DNA of 64,000 bases, from contig NZ_AP027149.1 of assembly GCF_027925445.1 (NCBI RefSeq), forward strand, positions 3,856,501 through 3,920,500, read 5' to 3'. Below are positions 16,520 through 25,375 of the stretch, piece by piece (the stretch's first letter is position 1; each line of letters opens with the position of its first letter). This DNA is from Methylocystis bryophila. Its GTDB lineage: Bacteria > Pseudomonadota > Alphaproteobacteria > Rhizobiales > Beijerinckiaceae. The notes beneath the pieces are model-generated. The model ran no database searches and was not told the DNA's origin. It was given only the letters and a program-made list of their open reading frames with translations. The translations under genes and the position numbers were made by a program.

Positions 16520-17854
16520 ATGGACTCTTGCGAAAGAATTTCGAACCAGAAGCCGTTGATGATTTCGCGACGCTTCGCGCCTTTGTTCTGGTGCCAGTTT
16601 TTCGCGGCGTTCGACGACAATTTCTTCAAGGCCGCGCTCGCGCTCTTCATTCTCGCGCATGTCGTCGGCGAGCGAGGCGCCGCGCTCGCGACTCTGGCCA
16701 CGGCGACGCTCATGGCGCCCTACTTCATTCTCTCGTCGCTCGGGGGCGAGCTCGCCGACAAATACGACAAGGCCAAGGTCGCACAACGACTGAAGCTCAT
16801 CGAAATCGCCGCCGCTGCGCTCGCAGGCCTGGGCTTCCTCCTCGGCTCGACGCCGCTGCTCTTCCTTGCGCTGGCGGCGTTTGGCGCGCTTGGCGCGCTG
16901 TTCGGGCCGGTGAAATACGCCGCGCTGCCGGATTTCCTCACGAAAGATGAGCTTCCCGCCGGCAATGCGCTCATTGAGGGCGCGACCTTCGTCGCCATCC
17001 TGCTCGGCTCGATTGGCGGCGCTCTGTCCATGCAGGGCGGTGGCGAGCCTGCTCTCATCGGCGCCGTGATGGTGAGCCTTGCGGCGGCAAGCTACGCCGC
17101 CGCGCGCTTTATGCCTGCGACGCCGCGCGCGACGGCAGAGCTCGCGCTCGACTTCAACATCGTTCGGGCGACGGCCGTACTGCTTTTCGACCTCTGGCGC
17201 CAAACGCGGCTCTGGCGGCTCGGACTCGTCACGACGATCTTCTGGCTCATCGGCGCGGTCGTCTTGGCGCTGCTGCCCACCGTCGTCACGCGCGAGCTCA
17301 ACGGGTCGGAGCTCGTTGTGACGCTGCATTTCGCGGGTTTCGCCATCGCTATCAGCGCCGGCGCCGCTCTCGCGGCGTTCCTCCTGCGCGCCGGAATCGT
17401 GCTGCTTCCGGCGGCGATCGGCGCGGCGCTGGGGGCTATCATCTGCGGCGACCTCGCGCTGACCCTGGCCACGATCGCGCCCGCAAGCGAGACTGCGCAG
17501 CTTGCGCCTGCCGCCTATTTCGCCGCGCCCGGGGCCATGCGCGTCCTGATCGACCTGATGTTGCTTTCGGCGGCGGGGGGACTCATCGTCGTGCCGAGCG
17601 CAGCGGCCTTGCAAGCGGAGTCAAAGCCAACCGAGCGAGCGCGCATCATAGCCGCCGTCAATGTGCTCAACGCCGGCGCAATTGTCGGGGGCGGCCTCCT
17701 CGTCGCAATCCTGCAGGATCATGGCGCGCCGATGTGGTCGCTGTTCCTCGGCCTCGGCATCTTCGCCGGGGCCTCGTCCCTCTGGATCCTGGTCGCCGTG
17801 GTCTCCTCGCCGGCGCGGGAGCTGCGCGCGATTGCGCGAGGACGGGCCGCCTGA
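16520..17854 (+). CDS. MFS transporter, lysophospholipid transporter LplT-like
   Basis: 444 residues, 11-12 predicted membrane helices. The N-terminal FWCQFFAAFDDNFFKAALALF and the loop GGELADKYDKAKV are typical of the LplT branch of the major facilitator superfamily, which flips lysophospholipids across the inner membrane; so is the GPVKYAALPDFL segment. The ATG at 16520 has GGAG 6 nt upstream; an in-frame GTG at 16478 has none. It is followed 83 nt later by an acyl-CoA ligase gene and then by the ACP-FAAL-PlsC fusion. In E. coli LplT works with Aas, a PlsC-ligase fusion, so the setting supports a lysolipid-recycling role. The exact substrate is inferred. Confidence 0.8.
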   Translation: MDSCERISNQKPLMISRRFAPLFWCQFFAAFDDNFFKAALALFILAHVVGERGAALATLATATLMAPYFILSSLGGELADKYDKAKVAQRLKLIEIAAAALAGLGFLLGSTPLLFLALAAFGALGALFGPVKYAALPDFLTKDELPAGNALIEGATFVAILLGSIGGALSMQGGGEPALIGAVMVSLAAASYAAARFMPATPRATAELALDFNIVRATAVLLFDLWRQTRLWRLGLVTTIFWLIGAVVLALLPTVVTRELNGSELVVTLHFAGFAIAISAGAALAAFLLRAGIVLLPAAIGAALGAIICGDLALTLATIAPASETAQLAPAAYFAAPGAMRVLIDLMLLSAAGGLIVVPSAAALQAESKPTERARIIAAVNVLNAGAIVGGGLLVAILQDHGAPMWSLFLGLGIFAGASSLWILVAVVSSPARELRAIARGRAA

Positions 17855-17937
17855 TCTCGCGGCGCTTGGATGCGCAGTTTGCATCGCCGACGGCGGCGAC
17901 TAGTTATAGAACGACTCTTTCCTGATGCAGTCGACAA

Positions 17938-19608
17938 ATGGAACGTTTTTGGCTGAAGAGCTATCCTCCGGGCGTTCCCGCGGACGTCGACGTAGACGCC
18001 TACACATCCATCGGCGCGATGTTCGATCGAAGCGTCGAGAAATATTCCCAGAAAGCGGCGTTCGTTCACATGGGAACCACGCTGAGCTACGCCGAGCTCG
18101 ATGACTTGTCCAAAGCCTTCGGCGCCTTTCTGCAAGGGGAACTGAAGCTCGAAACGGGCGTGCGCATTGCGCTGATGATGCCGAATATTCTGCAATATCC
18201 CATCGCGCTGCTCGGCGCGCTGCGCAGCGGTTACACGGTGGTCAATTGCAGCATCCTCTACACCGCGCGGGAACTTGAATGGCAGCTTGCGGACAGCGGC
18301 GCAGAGGCGATCGTCGTTTTGGAGAATTTCGCCTCGATCGTGCAGCAAGTTCTGCCGAAGACCTCGATCAAGCACGTGATCACGACGCAGCTCGGCGACC
18401 TCTTGGGCTTTGCCAAGGGGATCGCCGTCAATTTCCTCGTCAAGCATATAAAGCGGCTCGTTCCGGCCTGGCGCATCGCGCATGCGATTTCCTTTTCGAC
18501 CGCTCTTCGCAAAGGCGCAAAGCAGCAAGGACGCGCCATCGCCGTCGCGCCCAACGACGTCGCCCTTCTTCAATACACCGGCGGCACGACGGGGACGCCC
18601 AAGGGCGCGACGCTCACCCACCGAAACATCATCGCTAATCTGCAGCAGCACCACGCGCAATGCCGCTCGCGGCTGCAGGAGGGACAAGATATCGTCCTCA
18701 CGGCGATCCCCCTGTTTCACATTTACGCGCTCACAGTAAGCTGTCTGCTTGGTCTCAAGATTGGCGCCACCAACGTGCTCGTGACGGACCCGCGCGACGT
18801 CAAAGGACTGATCGGAGAATTGCGGCGACGGCCCTTCACTGTCTTTCCCGGCGTCAACGCTCTGTTCAAGGCGCTCGTCAACTGTTCCGATCTCGCCAAG
18901 CTCGACTTGTCGAGCCTGCGCCTGGTCGCCGTGGGCGGCGCGCCGCTCGAGGAAAAGGTCGCGAGAAAGTGGAAGGCGATCACCGGAAGCACAATTATTG
19001 AAGCCTACGGCCTCACCGAGGCCTCGCCGGTCGTGACGTGCAACCCGATGGAAAACGCAGAGTTCAATGGCTCCTGCGGGCTTCCCATCCCTTCGACCGA
19101 GATCGCCATCCGCGATGAGGCGGGAGTCGATCTCCCCATCGGGCAAGCCGGCGAGCTTTGTGTCCGCGGTCCGCAGATCATGAGGGGTTACTGGAACAGG
19201 CCCTCGGAGACCGCCGCGGCCATGACGGCTGACGGCTTTTTCCGCACCGGCGACATCGCCACAATCGACGAATGCGGCTTCGTTCGCATCGTCGATCGCA
19301 AGAAGGACATGATCAACGTCTCCGGCCTGAAGGTCTATCCAGGCGAGGTCGAAGCTGTCGCCATGATGCATCCCGATGTCGTCGAGGCCGGCGTCGTCGG
19401 CGTGCCGGACGAGCGTTCTGGAGAGGCGGTGAAGATCGTGGTCGTCGCACGCGATCCTTCGCTGAAGACCGCGGATGTCATGGCGCATTGCCGGATGCGT
19501 CTCGCGGCGTTCAAAGTCCCTCGCCATGTCGAGTTCAGACGCGAGTTGCCGAAAACGCCGCTGGGCAAGATCCTGCGTCGCGCCCTGCGGGAGGGGGCCC
19601 CGAAATAG
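17938..19608 (+). CDS. Long-chain fatty acid-CoA ligase-like AMP-binding enzyme
   Basis: 556 residues of the ANL superfamily. The P-loop YTGGTTGTPKG is at residues 213-223, followed by the A-motif YGLTEASPV and FRTGDIATI, then the hinge DRKKDMINVSG and the C-terminal catalytic Lys in TPLGKILRR. The hinge motif and overall pattern match FadD-type long-chain ligases, which make acyl-AMP and then acyl-CoA. The start ATG at 17938 lacks an obvious Shine-Dalgarno (TGCAGTCGACAA precedes it). It is 42 nt upstream of the FAAL fusion. Why one operon needs both a CoA ligase and an ACP ligase is open: they may feed different acceptors. Confidence 0.87.
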   Translation: MERFWLKSYPPGVPADVDVDAYTSIGAMFDRSVEKYSQKAAFVHMGTTLSYAELDDLSKAFGAFLQGELKLETGVRIALMMPNILQYPIALLGALRSGYTVVNCSILYTARELEWQLADSGAEAIVVLENFASIVQQVLPKTSIKHVITTQLGDLLGFAKGIAVNFLVKHIKRLVPAWRIAHAISFSTALRKGAKQQGRAIAVAPNDVALLQYTGGTTGTPKGATLTHRNIIANLQQHHAQCRSRLQEGQDIVLTAIPLFHIYALTVSCLLGLKIGATNVLVTDPRDVKGLIGELRRRPFTVFPGVNALFKALVNCSDLAKLDLSSLRLVAVGGAPLEEKVARKWKAITGSTIIEAYGLTEASPVVTCNPMENAEFNGSCGLPIPSTEIAIRDEAGVDLPIGQAGELCVRGPQIMRGYWNRPSETAAAMTADGFFRTGDIATIDECGFVRIVDRKKDMINVSGLKVYPGEVEAVAMMHPDVVEAGVVGVPDERSGEAVKIVVVARDPSLKTADVMAHCRMRLAAFKVPRHVEFRRELPKTPLGKILRRALREGAPK

Positions 19609-19650
19609 GAACGCCGGCGGCCAGGACGCGGCGGATCGAGGAGCGGAACA

Positions 19651-22536
19651 TTGACGAGCCCCGCGAAACAAGAACCGCCAGAATCGGAAGCCAGCCCAAG
19701 GCCGCCGGAGGAGGATGTCGGCGCGCAGGTCGTCGATATCGTTCGAGCGCTTGTTGCGGAGCTTCACCCCACGCTCGTCGATGCGCGGCGTGTGCGTTTG
19801 GACAGCGATCTCGACCGCGATCTCGCGCTCGACAGCCTTTCCCGCGCCGAGTTGCTCATGCGGTTGGGCCGCCATTTCAAAACCGAGCTTCCTGAAGGTC
19901 TTCTCGGCGGGGCCCGCACCCCTCAAGACCTCGCCAACGCCGTCGCGGAAGCGGCTCCTTCGCTCGTCCAAAGGCTTGTCCGAGCGCAGCAGGAGCCGCC
20001 GCCGCTCGAAGCCGTACAGGAGCCGATCGAAGCGGAGACTCTGATCGAGGCGCTGGCGTCGCACGCGCAGCGAAACGGCCAGCGCGCGCACGTGCTCTTA
20101 TGGAAGGGCGCCGATCGCCGCGAGTCCTTGACCTATGGCGAGCTTTACCGTGAGGCCTGCGCTGCGGCGGGCGGGCTCATCGAGCGCGAGATCGAGGCGG
20201 GCGACCGTGTCGCCATCATGCTGCCGACAAGCCGCGACTTCTTCGTCGCCTTCTTCGGCGTTCTCTTCGCCGGCGCCATTCCCGTTCCGATCTACCCGCC
20301 GTTCCGCTTGGCGACAATCGAGGATCATCTCCACCGCCAAGCCGGCATTCTGAACAACGCTGGGGCCTCCGCGCTGATCACGAACAGGGAGATTCGTATC
20401 GTCGGCGGCCTCTTGTCCGGCCTTGCGCCGTGCCTGCGCCACATTGCGACGATCGCCGATCTGGCGAAAGCCGCGCCGCTCGCCGCCCCGCTGCCCGCGA
20501 CCTCGGCGTCCACCGCGCTCATTCAATATACGTCGGGGAGCACGGGCGATCCGAAGGGCGTCGTGCTCTCGCACGGCAATCTGCTCGCCAACATCCGCGC
20601 CATGGGGGCTGTCGTGAAAGCTACGTCGGCCGACAGGGTCGTGAGCTGGCTGCCGCTTTATCACGACATGGGTCTGATCGGTTGTTGGCTCGGCAGTCTC
20701 TATTATGGCGCGCCGGCTCTGATCATGTCGCCGCTCTCGTTTCTCGTCGATCCGGCGCGCTGGCTCTGGGCGATCCACGGGCACAAGGGAACGATTTCCG
20801 CGGCTCCCAACTTCGCCTTTGAATTCTGCCTCAAGGCGATCGACGACGCGGCCATTTCTGGGCTCGACCTCTCTTCGCTGCGCATCGTCGTCAACGGAGC
20901 CGAGCCCGTCAGCCCCGCCACGCTTGAACGCTTCGTCGAAAAATACGCCAAATTCGGCTTTCGGCCAGAGATGATGGCTCCCGTCTACGGCCTTGCGGAA
21001 AATGCGGTCGGGCTCGCTTTTCCGCCCGTCGGCAGGTCTCCGCTCATCGAGCGCGTCGACCGAAGCGCCTTGGATCGGGAGGGTGTGGCGCGCAGGGTGG
21101 AAAAAGACGGCGCCAAGGCCGTGGCTTTCGTCGCCTGCGGTCAGCCCCTGCCTCACAATGAGATTCGCGTCATCGACGACCACGGCCGCGAATTGCCGGA
21201 GCGCCACGAAGGGCGGCTGCAATTCAAGGGCCCGTCGGCGACGAAGGGCTATTTTCAAAACCCCGAGAAGTCGAAAGCGCTTTTCGACGGCGATTGGCTG
21301 GAGACGGGCGATCGCGGCTACATCGCCGGCGGCGACATCTTCATCACGGGACGCATCAAGGATCTCATCAAGCGCGGGGGGCGCAACATCTACCCGCAGG
21401 AGCTCGAGGAAGCTGTGGGTTTGCTCGAAGGCGTTCGAAAAGGCTGCGTTGCGGTGTTCCCCTCGGTCGATCGTCGCGCCGGAACCGAACGGCTGATCGT
21501 GATGGCCGAGACGCGCGTAACGGAGGCCAGTGCGCGCGAAGCGCTGCGCCAAGCCATCGTCGAGAAATCGCAGGCTGTGCTCGATCTCGCGCCCGACGAA
21601 ATCGTGCTCGTCGCGCCGCACACGGCGCCGAAGACATCGAGCGGAAAGATACGCCGCTCCGCCGCACGCGCGATGTTCGAGGCCGGCGCGCTGGAAGGCG
21701 CGCGCTCGAGTCCAACGTGGCAACTCCTGCGCCTTGGGCTCTCCGGCGCAGGGCCGCGATTACGCCGAGCTCTGTCGAATCTGGGCGCGCTCATCTATGG
21801 CGCCTATGTCTGGTGCGGGTTGCTTTTGACCGCCGCCTGGGTTTTGCCATGCGTGCTGCTGCTCCCGAAGCCGAGCTGGCGACATTCCGCGCTGCATGGG
21901 GGAGCACGAGGCTTTTTTCGTCTCAGCGGCATGCCCTTGAGCGTCGAGGAAGAGGCTCCTCTTCCCGAGGCGAACGCGATCATCGTCGCGAACCACTCGA
22001 GCTACCTCGACGGCGCTGTGATGGCCGCCGTTTGTCCCGGAAAGATTGCCTTCGTGGCGAAGGAGGAGCTGGCGCGGCAACCCGTCGCCGGCGCCTTCCT
22101 GCGGCGGCTCGGCGCGATTTTTGTGCGCCGGACCGATCCGGCGGGCGGCGTCGCCGACGCCAGGGCGGCTTTGGAGCTGGCGCGCGCCGGAGCCCGCGTC
22201 GTTTGGTTTCCCGAAGGCACGTTCTCACGGATGCCGGGTCTGATGGAGTTCCACGTCGGCGCGTTCTTGACCGCCGCACAGCTCGGCCTACCGGTCATTC
22301 CCGTGACGATCCGCGGAACCCGCTCGATCCTGCGCGCAGACTCCTGGCTGCCGCGACGAGGCGCGATACGCGTGCATGTCGGGGCGCCGATTGCGCCGAC
22401 GGGCGGAGACTTCGAGGCTGCCCTGGCTCTGCGGCAGGCTGTCCGCGCCCAGATACTCGCCCGATGCGGCGAGCCGGATTTGGCGCATGAACGGGTAGTG
22501 GTCCCTCCGGATCGGCGCGATCGCGGCGGCGAATAG
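19651..22536 (+). CDS. Trimodular ACP - fatty-acyl-AMP ligase - PlsC acyltransferase
   Basis: 961 residues. (1) An acyl-carrier domain, residues about 26-105, with the phosphopantetheine Ser62 in DLALDSLSRAE. (2) A fatty-acyl-AMP ligase, about 130-690: P-loop TSGSTGDPKG near 294, the FAAL-typical LPLYHDMGLIG, YGLAENAVGL, ETGDRGYIAGGDIFITGR and the C-terminal Lys in TSSGKIRR. (3) A hydrophobic stretch, about 711-740. (4) A PlsC-type acyltransferase with NHSSYLD (His782, Asp787) and FPEGTFS near 853. It could activate a fatty acid, load its own ACP and acylate a lysolipid at the membrane. The start is TTG, with GAGGAG 7-8 nt upstream. The module order differs from Aas (acyltransferase first, no ACP). 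Confidence 0.87.
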   Translation: MTSPAKQEPPESEASPRPPEEDVGAQVVDIVRALVAELHPTLVDARRVRLDSDLDRDLALDSLSRAELLMRLGRHFKTELPEGLLGGARTPQDLANAVAEAAPSLVQRLVRAQQEPPPLEAVQEPIEAETLIEALASHAQRNGQRAHVLLWKGADRRESLTYGELYREACAAAGGLIEREIEAGDRVAIMLPTSRDFFVAFFGVLFAGAIPVPIYPPFRLATIEDHLHRQAGILNNAGASALITNREIRIVGGLLSGLAPCLRHIATIADLAKAAPLAAPLPATSASTALIQYTSGSTGDPKGVVLSHGNLLANIRAMGAVVKATSADRVVSWLPLYHDMGLIGCWLGSLYYGAPALIMSPLSFLVDPARWLWAIHGHKGTISAAPNFAFEFCLKAIDDAAISGLDLSSLRIVVNGAEPVSPATLERFVEKYAKFGFRPEMMAPVYGLAENAVGLAFPPVGRSPLIERVDRSALDREGVARRVEKDGAKAVAFVACGQPLPHNEIRVIDDHGRELPERHEGRLQFKGPSATKGYFQNPEKSKALFDGDWLETGDRGYIAGGDIFITGRIKDLIKRGGRNIYPQELEEAVGLLEGVRKGCVAVFPSVDRRAGTERLIVMAETRVTEASAREALRQAIVEKSQAVLDLAPDEIVLVAPHTAPKTSSGKIRRSAARAMFEAGALEGARSSPTWQLLRLGLSGAGPRLRRALSNLGALIYGAYVWCGLLLTAAWVLPCVLLLPKPSWRHSALHGGARGFFRLSGMPLSVEEEAPLPEANAIIVANHSSYLDGAVMAAVCPGKIAFVAKEELARQPVAGAFLRRLGAIFVRRTDPAGGVADARAALELARAGARVVWFPEGTFSRMPGLMEFHVGAFLTAAQLGLPVIPVTIRGTRSILRADSWLPRRGAIRVHVGAPIAPTGGDFEAALALRQAVRAQILARCGEPDLAHERVVVPPDRRDRGGE

Positions 22537-22542
22537 CCGTTC

Positions 22543-23085
22543 TTACTGCAGTTCCATCGCGAAGGGCTTGCTCTCGAAGCAGTCCGCTCCGCGACCGATC
22601 GCCGTTACGGCTTCGACCATGCGCCCCTGACGCGCAAGCATCCGATCGGCGAGCGCGACGAGACGGCGGTTCGGGGTCGCATGCGGCGAGGCGCGACGCA
22701 GCGCCCGCGCGATATCCATCTCGCAGCGCGTCGGCGACAGCGCGCAGGCGCCGATGAAGGCCGCCGCCGGCGAGCGGCTCACTCCCGCGTAGCAGTGGAT
22801 GACCAGCGGCTCCGCGCGGTCCCAGTCATGCAGGAAGGCAAGCAGCCGCTCGACGTGCTCGGCGCCGGGGAGGACGTGTCCATCGGTCGGCGCCTCGATG
22901 TCGGAGACGGAGAGCCGCAGATGACGCGGCGGCTCGATCTCGCTGGGGCGCGCAGAGGATGCGCCCGCCGTCAATATGGTCACGAGGGAGCGAGCGCCCG
23001 TGGCGCGCACGGTCTCGACGACTTTCGTCAACGGGCAGACATAGAGCCGGCCCTGATTCATTGACGCCACGCGCAAGCCCCCCAC
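22543..23085 (-). CDS. Tyrosine/dual-specificity phosphatase-like protein
   Basis: 180 residues with the CX5R active-site loop HCYAGVSRSPAA (Cys98, Arg104) of protein tyrosine phosphatases, and a plausible general acid in DIEAPTDGH. In alphaproteobacteria such small single-domain proteins are often annotated as tyrosine phosphatases; substrates are not known. The start is uncertain: the GTG at 23085 has no clear Shine-Dalgarno and ATG 23061 (MNQGRLYVCPL) is equally possible. It ends 6 nt from the convergent FAAL fusion gene. Confidence 0.78.
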   Translation of the reverse strand: MGGLRVASMNQGRLYVCPLTKVVETVRATGARSLVTILTAGASSARPSEIEPPRHLRLSVSDIEAPTDGHVLPGAEHVERLLAFLHDWDRAEPLVIHCYAGVSRSPAAAFIGACALSPTRCEMDIARALRRASPHATPNRRLVALADRMLARQGRMVEAVTAIGRGADCFESKPFAMELQ

Positions 23086-23156
23086 AGACTTCGCCGCGCA
23101 TTTCGCGCGAAATTAACAGCGCTTCGGGCGAAGCGAAAACCGTTTCGCGCCAGACC

Positions 23157-23273
23157 TAGAGCATGTCACGGAAAAGTGCGAAGCGGTTTTCCGATCATGA
23201 CATGCTCAAACTTTTTGACTAGGCGCGATTCCTGATCGCTCGAACGATTCCGTTCGAGCGGGAAACGCGCTAG
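23157..23273. repeat. Family A intergenic repeat, copy 4
   Basis: Full copy, TAGAGCATGTCACGG ... CATGACATGCTC, then GATCGCTCGAACGATTCCGTTC, ending GAAACGCGCTAG. Its terminal CTAG overlaps the stop codon of the HD-domain gene (TAG read on the minus strand at 23272-23270). Confidence 0.9.
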
Positions 23274-23878
23274 CGACTTCGCTCCAGCGCAAAGAAGCGC
23301 TCGAGGTAGCGACGCTCCGCGGCCTCGACCGAGAGCGGCGCCAGCTCCCCGCTGAGATCGTCTCCGAGGGCCGGGCCGCCAAAGATGCGCTCGGCCTCGC
23401 GCCGTGTAAAGCCCGCGAGCGAAACCGCCTCGAAAAAGGCCGCGGCGCGGTCGCTTTTCTTGCAAAGCAGCATCAGCGCCGGCTCAGGCTGGGGAGGAAG
23501 CGAGAAGCGGCGCAGTATGGCCGCCAAGATACGGTTTTCGACCGCCTTATAGACATCGCCGATCATCGCCTTGAACGGCGAGATCATGTCGCCGATGACA
23601 TATTCGGGCGCGTCGTGAAGCAGCAGGAAAAGTCGTTCTTCGTTGGAAATCCGCGCATTGAAGGCGCCGCCGATTTTTTCCACGAGAAGGCTGTGCTGCG
23701 CCACGGAAAAGATGTGGGGCCCCCGCGTTTGCCCATTCCACCGCGCCACCCGGGCGAGCCCATGGGCGATGTCCTCGATCTCTATGTCGAGCGGGGAAGG
23801 ATCGAGGAGGTCGAGGCGGCGCCCCGACAGCATGCGCTGCCAGGCGCGCGGCGGCTCCTCTTTTTTGCGTGATTTCAC
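23270..23878 (-). CDS. HD-domain hydrolase (YfbR-like)
   Basis: 202 residues. The metal-binding H...HD pattern is visible: His62 in FSVAQHSLLV, and His88-Asp89 in LFLLLHDAPEYVIGDM, the typical YfbR/HD-hydrolase block. These proteins are metal-dependent phosphohydrolases, often 5'-nucleotidases. The stop codon is the TAG formed by the edge of family A repeat copy 4, so the C-terminal residues FFALERSR may have been set by the repeat insertion. It lies 90 nt downstream of queD on the same strand. Confidence 0.82.
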   Translation of the reverse strand: MKSRKKEEPPRAWQRMLSGRRLDLLDPSPLDIEIEDIAHGLARVARWNGQTRGPHIFSVAQHSLLVEKIGGAFNARISNEERLFLLLHDAPEYVIGDMISPFKAMIGDVYKAVENRILAAILRRFSLPPQPEPALMLLCKKSDRAAAFFEAVSLAGFTRREAERIFGGPALGDDLSGELAPLSVEAAERRYLERFFALERSR

Positions 23879-23968
23879 GGCGCTTGTCCCTCCGCTGGCC
23901 TCATAGCGGGCGGAAGCGGCGCGCGGAAGAGTGGCGCGGTCGAGAGCCGATCAAGCGAGGCCCGCGCC

Positions 23969-24343
23969 TCAGTCCCCCCGGTAGACGCAGCCCTCGAAGC
24001 AGCTGTCGCGAAAAACGCCGACTTCGCTCAGGCCCAGCGCGAAGGGCTGCAGATCCCTCCATATATAGAGGCTCAGATTCTCGAGCGTCGGCTTGCCGAG
24101 ACCCTCCAGGTCGTTGAGGAAGGAATGGTCGAGCCGCTCGCGCAGCTCCGCAAGCCGGCGGCCGAGCTTGCCGAGGTCCATGACCCACTCGTCCTCGGGC
24201 GACGGCGCGCCGCGCAACGTCACGCGCACCCGAAAGGAGTGGCCGTGCAGGTTGCGGTATTTGCCGCCGGTCGGATGTTCCGGGTCGTAGAGGGCGTGCG
24301 CCGCCTCGAAGTAGAACTCCCGGAAGATCTCGAAACTCGCCAC
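23969..24343 (-). CDS. queD: 6-carboxytetrahydropterin synthase QueD-like protein
   Basis: 124 residues of the PTPS/QueD fold, which converts dihydroneopterin triphosphate toward preQ0 in queuosine synthesis. Zinc ligands His16, His33 and His35 are present (FEAAH and NLHGHSF), as are LDHSFLND (His73) and the C-terminal Glu in CFEGCVYRGD. In E. coli QueD the catalytic Cys lies four residues before the first His of HGH (HKCGRLHGH); here that place is Tyr29 (GGKYRNLHGH). Either the nucleophile is supplied differently or the activity is altered. It starts 2 nt after the queE stop, so queE-queD is a clear unit. Confidence 0.85.
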   Translation of the reverse strand: MASFEIFREFYFEAAHALYDPEHPTGGKYRNLHGHSFRVRVTLRGAPSPEDEWVMDLGKLGRRLAELRERLDHSFLNDLEGLGKPTLENLSLYIWRDLQPFALGLSEVGVFRDSCFEGCVYRGD

Positions 24344-24345
24344 GC

Positions 24346-24978
24346 CTATTTCACTCCGATGATTTTATGCGTCTGCAGCGACAACCGCCAGCGCGGATGG
24401 GCGAGGCAATAGTCGATCGCGGCCTTCGTATTGCGCGAAATCTCCGGCCCGTCCATGGGCTGAAGCAGGAATTCCCGAAACTCGAGATTCTCATAACGCT
24501 CGGGCTCGGCTCCGACTTGCGGGAAAACGAGCTTCAGCTCGTCGCCTTGCCTGAGGGCCAGCGACGTCCCGGCCTTTGGAGAAACGCAGATCCAATCGAG
24601 GCCTTCCGGCGCAGGAAACGTCCCGTTGGTCTCGACGGCGATCTCGAAGCCCTGCTCGTGAAGCGCCGCGATCAGCGCCAAATCGAGCTGCAGCAGCGGC
24701 TCGCCTCCGGTCAACACCGCGAAGCGATGCGCCCGCGCTTCGCCCCAAAGCCCGGCGAGGTGCGCGGCCAAGCCCGAGGCGGTGCGGAAAACACCGCCGC
24801 CCTCGCCGTCCGCGCCGACGAAATCCGTGTCGCAGAAACGGCAGTCGGCCTCGCCGCGGTCCTTCTCCCGCCCGCTCCAGAGATTGCAGCCGGCGAAGCG
24901 GCAAAACACGGCCGCACGTCCAGCCTGGAGCCCTTCGCCTTGCAAAGTGAGGAAAGCTTCCTTGACGGCGTAGGGCAT
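24346..24978 (-). CDS. queE: 7-carboxy-7-deazaguanine synthase QueE
   Basis: A radical SAM enzyme for the second step after QueD in 7-deazaguanine synthesis. From the ATG at 24978 (MPYAVKEAFLTLQGEG) it has 210 residues. The iron-sulfur ligands are Cys31, Cys46 and Cys49 in a CX14CX2C spacing, the variant motif known for one QueE clade, instead of the usual CX3CX2C. TGGEPLLQ is the SAM-binding GGE motif. An in-frame ATG at 25056 would overlap the cytochrome gene and is rejected. It is followed 2 nt later by queD. Confidence 0.9.
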   Translation of the reverse strand: MPYAVKEAFLTLQGEGLQAGRAAVFCRFAGCNLWSGREKDRGEADCRFCDTDFVGADGEGGGVFRTASGLAAHLAGLWGEARAHRFAVLTGGEPLLQLDLALIAALHEQGFEIAVETNGTFPAPEGLDWICVSPKAGTSLALRQGDELKLVFPQVGAEPERYENLEFREFLLQPMDGPEISRNTKAAIDYCLAHPRWRLSLQTHKIIGVK

Positions 24979-25003
24979 CGGGCGGTGGGCGGCCTTTCGC
25001 CGC

Positions 25004-25375
25004 TCATCCCTTCTTCGGCGGCACGGGATCCTTTGCGGGCGGCGGCGCCGGCGCATTCGGGTCGAGGCTACGTATATAGGAGACGACGTCGTCGATCTCC
25101 TTACGGCTCAAATTTAGATTCGGCATCGGCGGATGCGGCTCGACGAGAAAATTCGCCAGCGAGCGGTCGTCGGGTCGGCGGCGCGCCACGTCGGCGAAAG
25201 TCGGGACATCGACCTTTCCCGATTTCTGGTCGGACGAGACCACATGGCAGTTGGCGCACCAACGTTTCGCGATCGCCTCCCCACGCGCGGCGTCGCCGCC
25301 CGCGCTTGCGGAGGTCGCGAGGCCAAAGGACGCCAGCGTGGCGAACAAGGCGAAGACGGCGCGGTCGATATTCAT
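25004..25375 (-). CDS. Class I c-type cytochrome
   Basis: 123 residues. A signal peptide (AVFALFATLASFGLATSASA) is followed by a single CANCH haem site (Cys40, Cys43, His44). The sixth ligand is probably Met84 in PPMPNLNLS. The C-terminal tail is Pro/Lys-rich. It is a small periplasmic electron carrier; the partner is unknown. It lies 25 nt upstream of queE on the same strand, but the functional link is not evident. Confidence 0.88.
   Translation of the reverse strand: MNIDRAVFALFATLASFGLATSASAGGDAARGEAIAKRWCANCHVVSSDQKSGKVDVPTFADVARRRPDDRSLANFLVEPHPPMPNLNLSRKEIDDVVSYIRSLDPNAPAPPPAKDPVPPKKG

Noticed and set aside
17719..20091. 790-codon minus-strand open frame
   Set aside because: It is antisense to the acyl-CoA ligase and the ACP part of the fusion; no motif, no RBS, and biased composition.
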